NCBI RefSeq assembly: GCF_006715865.1
Contig: NZ_VFOA01000001.1
Span: 3,658,001 to 3,722,000 of the forward strand
Length of the DNA: 64,000 bases
Direction: 5' to 3'
DNA from: Cellulomonas sp. SLBN-39
GTDB lineage: Bacteria; Actinomycetota; Actinomycetes; Actinomycetales; Cellulomonadaceae
Made by a program: the position numbers and the translations under genes. This document shows, in pieces, positions 60,996 through 64,000 of the stretch. Numbering within the stretch: position 1 is the first letter of the stretch; the number at the start of each line of letters is the position of its first letter. The notes under the pieces are model-generated. The model was not told the DNA's origin. It searched no databases and saw only the letters and a program-made list of their open reading frames with translations.

Positions 60996-61385
60996 GTGCG
61001 CTACCGGGTGAGCGAGGCCGCGACCCTCCTGGGCGTCAGCGACGACACGGTGCGCCGGTGGGTCGAGGCCGGCCGGCTCACGGCCGTGCGCGGCGCCTCG
61101 GGCCGCCAGGAGGTCGAGGGCACCGACCTGGCCCGGCTCGCCACGGAGCTCGCCGACGAGCCGGTGCCCGGGCGCACCTCGGCCCGCAACCGCATGCCCG
61201 GCATCGTCACCCGCGTGGTCCGGGACACCGTGATGGCGCAGGTCGACGTGCAGGCGGGGCCGTTCCGGCTGGTGTCGCTCATCAGCCGGGAGGCGGCCGA
61301 CGAGCTCGCCCTCGAGCCCGGTGTGCGCGTCGTGGCCGCGGTCAAGGCGACCGTCGTCACCGTCGAGCGCCCCGAGCCGGTGTGA
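60996..61385 (+). CDS. MerR-type helix-turn-helix protein with molybdate-binding TOBE (Mop) domain
   Basis: A 129-residue protein. Residues 1-52 form an excisionase/BldC-like winged helix (YRVSEAATLLGVSDDTVRRWVEAGRLTA in two pieces). Residues 62-125 form a single Mop/TOBE domain (SARNRMPGIVTRVV, MAQVDVQAGPFRLVSLIS, VVAAVKATVVTVE), which binds molybdate in ModE and molbindins. It may store molybdate or act as a molybdate-responsive regulator of moco or nitrate genes. I start at GTG 60996, 7 nt after TACGCT; an upstream GTG at 60972 adds 8 unlike residues. mobA overlaps its stop by 4 nt. Confidence 0.87.
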   Translation: MRYRVSEAATLLGVSDDTVRRWVEAGRLTAVRGASGRQEVEGTDLARLATELADEPVPGRTSARNRMPGIVTRVVRDTVMAQVDVQAGPFRLVSLISREAADELALEPGVRVVAAVKATVVTVERPEPV

Positions 61386-61996
61386 GCGGGACCGCCGCGC
61401 ACCGCGTGGCACCGGGCGACGTCGTCGTGGTCGTCCCCGCGGGCGGCACGTCCCGACGCATGGGCGGCACCGACAAGACGGCCCTCGACCTGGCCGGTCG
61501 CACCGTGCTCGAGCACCTGCTGGACGGGCTGACGGGCTGGCCGGTCGTCGTGGTCGCACCACCGCGCGGCCGGGTCGGCGGCCCCGCGGTCCGCTGGGTG
61601 CGGGAGGACCCGCCCGGCGCCGGTCCCCTCGCCGCGCTCGCGGCCGGGCTGCGGGCCGCCCCCGACGCCGCCGTGCTGGTCGCGGTCGCCGGCGACCAGC
61701 CGTTCGCCGGCCCCGTGGTCCCGCTCCTGCTGCAGGCGCTCGCCGACGCCCCCGACGCGGACGTCGCGGCGGCGGCCGGCTCCGACGGCCGCGCCCAGCC
61801 GCTGCTGTCGGCGTACCGCACGCGTGCCGTCGGGGCGCTCCTGCGCCAGGACGTCGCCTCGCGGCCGGTCCGGCTGCTCGCCGAGGGTCTGCGCCGCACG
61901 GTCGTGCGGGTCGACGACGACGCCGTGCTCGACGTGGACGACCCCGCGGACGCCGCGCGCGCCCTCGCCGTGGCGCACCGGCGCGCGGGGGCATGA
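61382..61996 (+). CDS. mobA: Molybdenum cofactor guanylyltransferase MobA-like
   Basis: MobA attaches GMP to Moco, giving the guanine dinucleotide form used by DMSO-reductase-family enzymes such as NarG and Nas. The 204-residue nucleotidyltransferase has the pyrophosphorylase motif VPAGGTSRRMGGTDKTALDLAGR near residues 18-40, VAVAGDQPFAGP for metal binding, and a C-terminal DVDDPADAARA. It is a little short for the family but complete. Its GTG overlaps the stop of the MerR/TOBE gene (GTGA). Converges with an unknown gene after 16 bp. Confidence 0.9.
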   Translation: MSGTAAHRVAPGDVVVVVPAGGTSRRMGGTDKTALDLAGRTVLEHLLDGLTGWPVVVVAPPRGRVGGPAVRWVREDPPGAGPLAALAAGLRAAPDAAVLVAVAGDQPFAGPVVPLLLQALADAPDADVAAAAGSDGRAQPLLSAYRTRAVGALLRQDVASRPVRLLAEGLRRTVVRVDDDAVLDVDDPADAARALAVAHRRAGA

Positions 61997-62012
61997 CCTG
62001 CTGTCCGACCTG

Positions 62013-62321
62013 CTAGGCCGCGGAGCCGGGGCTGTCGTGGCGCGGCGGCGAGCCGTCCGCACGTGCGGCGACCTGGGCGTCGACCACCGCGAGGAGCTCG
62101 CGGACCCGGTCCGCCTGCTCCTGCGCGTCACCGCCGGCCCTGCCCGCGGCCAGGCCGACGAGGAACGCGGTCGTGGGGCCCGCGGGGCGCGCGACGCCGT
62201 GGGCCACGTCGCGCACCATGTCGAGCACCGGGCCGCACGTGGCGAGGGCGACCTCGGGCGCGACCCCGAGCTCGCGGGCGACCTGCACCAGCCACCCGTC
62301 GAGGGTGCTCGGGTCGCTCAC
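62013..62321 (-). CDS. Conserved small helical protein next to mobA (DUF6457-like)
   Basis: A 102-residue protein, mostly helical (LDGWLVQVARELGVAPEVALATCGPVLDMVRDVAH, TTAFLVGLAAG, EQADRVRELLAVVDAQVA). It resembles the actinobacterial family DUF6457, often found beside or fused to MobA-type proteins. I recall this association but cannot verify it here. GTG start overlaps the stop of the upstream gene (GTGA). TAG stop. No catalytic motif. A function with molybdenum cofactor is suggested only by context. Confidence 0.68.
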   Translation of the reverse strand: MSDPSTLDGWLVQVARELGVAPEVALATCGPVLDMVRDVAHGVARPAGPTTAFLVGLAAGRAGGDAQEQADRVRELLAVVDAQVAARADGSPPRHDSPGSAA

Positions 62322-62839
62322 GACCGGTCCCGCCGGGGCTGCACCGAGGTCGGGTCGAAGGCGCCGCCACGGACGTGGGCCGCCATGGCCTCGACCCGCA
62401 CCGCCTGGTCCCGGCTGCGCTCGACGAGCCCGTCGATGCGCGGGCCGTCCAGCCCGAGGTCGTCGGCGTGCGCGCGCAGCGTGAGCCAGCCGAGCCGCTT
62501 GCCCTCGATCCCGGAGCGGACGATCTCCAGCTCGAGGAGCGGTGTCAGCGGCGAGGGTGTGCGCAGGCGACGGTTCGGCTTGAGCCGGGCGGCACGCTCG
62601 GCGACGGCCGCGAGGACGCGCTTGCTGCGCGAGGGTGCGAGGCCGAGGTCGCGGGCCGTCGCCAGGTGCAGCGCACGCTCCTCGACGAGCTCGGCGCGCA
62701 GACGGGCGAGGTCGTCGGCCACACCGACCAGGCCCGGCGCGCCCTGCATCCGACCGAGGCGTTCGATGATGCCGGTCGCACCCGTCACGTGGTCCTCCAC
62801 GTACGTCTCGACCAGCCCGAGGTCCACCGTCGTCGCCAT
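62318..62839 (-). CDS. Unknown helical protein
   Basis: A 173-residue soluble, mainly helical protein without a motif I recognise. It begins ATTVDLGLVETYVEDHVTGATGIIERLGRM and has a long amphipathic helix (DDLARLRAELVEERALHLATARDLG), then a basic middle (SKRVLAAVAERAARLKPNRRL) and DDLGLDGPRIDGLVERSRDQ. It may be a four-helix bundle. I start at ATG 62839 because GAGGAG lies 6 nt upstream; the frame opens 12 codons earlier. It is coupled to the DUF6457-like gene downstream. Confidence 0.72.
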   Translation of the reverse strand: MATTVDLGLVETYVEDHVTGATGIIERLGRMQGAPGLVGVADDLARLRAELVEERALHLATARDLGLAPSRSKRVLAAVAERAARLKPNRRLRTPSPLTPLLELEIVRSGIEGKRLGWLTLRAHADDLGLDGPRIDGLVERSRDQAVRVEAMAAHVRGGAFDPTSVQPRRDRS

Positions 62840-62905
62840 CGCTGCTCCTCGCGTCGTCGTGCCCCGATGCTGCACCCCACCGCGGGACCGCGCTCCCCGA
62901 GGGGG

Positions 62906-64000
62906 TCAGACCTCCTCGGAGGCCCGGGCCGGGCTCTGCTCGACGGCGGCCGGGGCCGTGTCCGCGTCGGGGACCGTCAGGTGCGGACGGCTGCGGCTGG
63001 CCTGCGGGCGGTAGACGATCCGCGAGTGGAACACGAACCGGGCGAGGAAGGCCACGACGAGCGTGATCGCGGTGGCCAGCACGGCCGCCACGTGCACGGT
63101 CTCGACGAGGATCCCGACCACCGGCAGGCGCAGCACAGTCTCGACGTTGTTGAACGTGAACGACTGGACGAACCGCGACCAGACGCCCTTGCCCTCGTGG
63201 CGCAGGTCGCGGAACACGAACCGCTCCTGCAGCAGGAAGTTGCCGATGATCGTCGCCTCGGCCGCGATGACCGCCGCCGGCAGCCACGCCATGCCGAGCG
63301 TGGTCAGCAGCGCCACGATCGCGACGTTCGCGACGGCGCCGATGCCGCCGATGATCGCGAAGCGGGACATGCGACCGAAGCGCAGGCCGGCGAGCTGCCA
63401 GAGGAAGTGCAGGCCCTGCGCGAGGTTCGCCTTGGACTCCCCGGCGAACCGCTCGCCGAAGACGAACGGCACCTCGGCGACCCGGAGCCGGTGGCGCGCG
63501 AGGATCTCGAGGAGGATCTTGAAGCCTCGCGGGCGCAGCGCCTGCATGTCGAGGGCGTCGCGGCGGACCGCGAAGAACCCGGTCATCGGGTCCGAGCAGT
63601 CGCGCAGGCGGACGGGGAACATGCCACGCGTCAGCGCCGTGGAGGTGGAGGACACGGCGCGGCGGACCGCGCCCGACAGGCCCTCGCTCGACCCGTCCTC
63701 GATGTAGCGGGACGCGACGACGACGTCGACGCCCGGCTCGGCCGCACGCTCGAGCATGGTGGGGATGAGCTCGGGCGGGTGCTGCAGGTCCCCGTCCATC
63801 ACGAGGCACCACTGCGCGTCCGAGGCCGCGAACCCCGCGACGACCGCACCGCCCAGACCTCCGACGGGGTCGTCGCGGTGGATCACCCGGACGGGGTAGC
63901 CCGCGGTCGGCGCCAGGGCCCGGACGACCTCGGCCGTCTCGTCCCGCGAGTCGTCCACCACCAGGAGCTCGGCATCGATGCCCCGGACCGCGAGTCCCAC
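62906..64000 (-). CDS. Family 2 glycosyltransferase with C-terminal GtrA domain (N-terminus cut by window edge)
   Basis: At least 364 residues; the start lies beyond the right edge, since the usual N-terminal IPTYNE-like strand is missing. The GT2 domain (to about residue 205) has AELLVVDDSRDETAE, LVMDGDLQHPPELI (the DXD site), DPMTGFFAVRRDALD and RPRGFKILLEILAR, as in dolichyl-phosphate mannose synthases and polyprenyl-phosphate glucosyltransferases. Residues about 210-330 form a GtrA domain of four helices (RFAIIGGIGAVANVAIVALL, QERFVFRD). Such fusions make and flip polyprenol-linked sugars for wall polymers. Sugar and acceptor are unknown. Confidence 0.9.
   Translation of the reverse strand: MGLAVRGIDAELLVVDDSRDETAEVVRALAPTAGYPVRVIHRDDPVGGLGGAVVAGFAASDAQWCLVMDGDLQHPPELIPTMLERAAEPGVDVVVASRYIEDGSSEGLSGAVRRAVSSTSTALTRGMFPVRLRDCSDPMTGFFAVRRDALDMQALRPRGFKILLEILARHRLRVAEVPFVFGERFAGESKANLAQGLHFLWQLAGLRFGRMSRFAIIGGIGAVANVAIVALLTTLGMAWLPAAVIAAEATIIGNFLLQERFVFRDLRHEGKGVWSRFVQSFTFNNVETVLRLPVVGILVETVHVAAVLATAITLVVAFLARFVFHSRIVYRPQASRSRPHLTVPDADTAPAAVEQSPARASEEV

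Noticed and set aside
61993..62016. A seven-residue frame MTCCPTC overlapping the mobA stop
   Set aside because: No ribosome site, too short to judge, and it lies in the gap between convergent genes. Probably chance.
1..64000. CRISPR arrays, insertion sequences, prophage or integrase genes, attachment sites
   Set aside because: None seen. The tRNA genes are intact and no partial tRNA repeats or transposase motifs were found.

Overview
The window is a very GC-rich actinobacterial chromosome segment. The first 13 kb keeps the gene order ruvBAC - yebC - pdxT/pdxS - pimA - phosphatidylinositol mannoside acyltransferase - phosphatidylinositol phosphate synthase - HIT phosphorylase - thrS, on the minus strand. 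That order is close to the Mycobacterium tuberculosis Rv2594c-Rv2614c region. The base composition, a GH43 arabinan-type glycosidase, an SsgA-like protein and a respiratory nitrate reductase fit Cellulomonas or a close relative; this placement is an inference from gene content. No insertion sequence, phage gene, CRISPR array or replication origin was seen.

Layout. 1-13 kb: Holliday-junction processing (ruvC, ruvA, ruvB cut by the left edge), YebC, PLP synthase subunits PdxS and PdxT separated by a Nudix gene and a PLP-dependent aminotransferase, then a tightly overlapped operon for phosphatidylinositol mannosides. 13-19 kb: NAD synthetase, tRNA-Val(CAC), an SsgA-family protein, pabB-pabC, and a plus-strand tRNA cluster Gly(GCC)-Cys(GCA)-Val(GAC). 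19-28 kb: a GH43 glycosidase with tandem LacI-type operators, a LysR regulator divergent from putA, two convergent ANTAR genes and an ion permease.

28-57 kb is a nitrogen-oxide island. On the minus strand it holds nirB-nirD-siroheme synthase-nnaR-cbiX (each junction overlapping by 4 nt), a nitrate transporter plus an assimilatory nitrate reductase fused to a CysJ-like flavoprotein, and an NnrS-like protein plus a membrane-anchored copper nitrite reductase. On the plus strand it holds a sulfite-oxidase-like molybdoenzyme, a cysteine-containing regulator with a DUF2249 protein, and narK2-narGHJI-cupin-moeB. 57-62 kb supplies molybdenum cofactor (mogA, moaC, moeA, moaA, moaD, moaE, a MerR/TOBE protein, mobA). 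62-64 kb has two unknown helical proteins and a glycosyltransferase-GtrA protein cut by the right edge.

The genes form one metabolic unit. Nitrate enters by two NarK-type carriers and is reduced either for respiration (NarGHI) or assimilation (Nas fusion). Nitrite goes to ammonium (NirBD, siroheme made by the same operon) or to nitric oxide (copper NirK). Moco genes next door serve three molybdoenzymes. Two regulatory signatures tie the island together: a roughly 92-bp promoter module repeated with identical internal spacing upstream of nirB and narK, and a 14-bp palindrome GGGACC-N2-GGTCCC found twice at the regulator/NnrS-like divergent promoter and once in the nirB/molybdoenzyme intergenic region. 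Many start codons lie exactly 6 nt after a TANNNT box, suggesting frequent leaderless transcripts.
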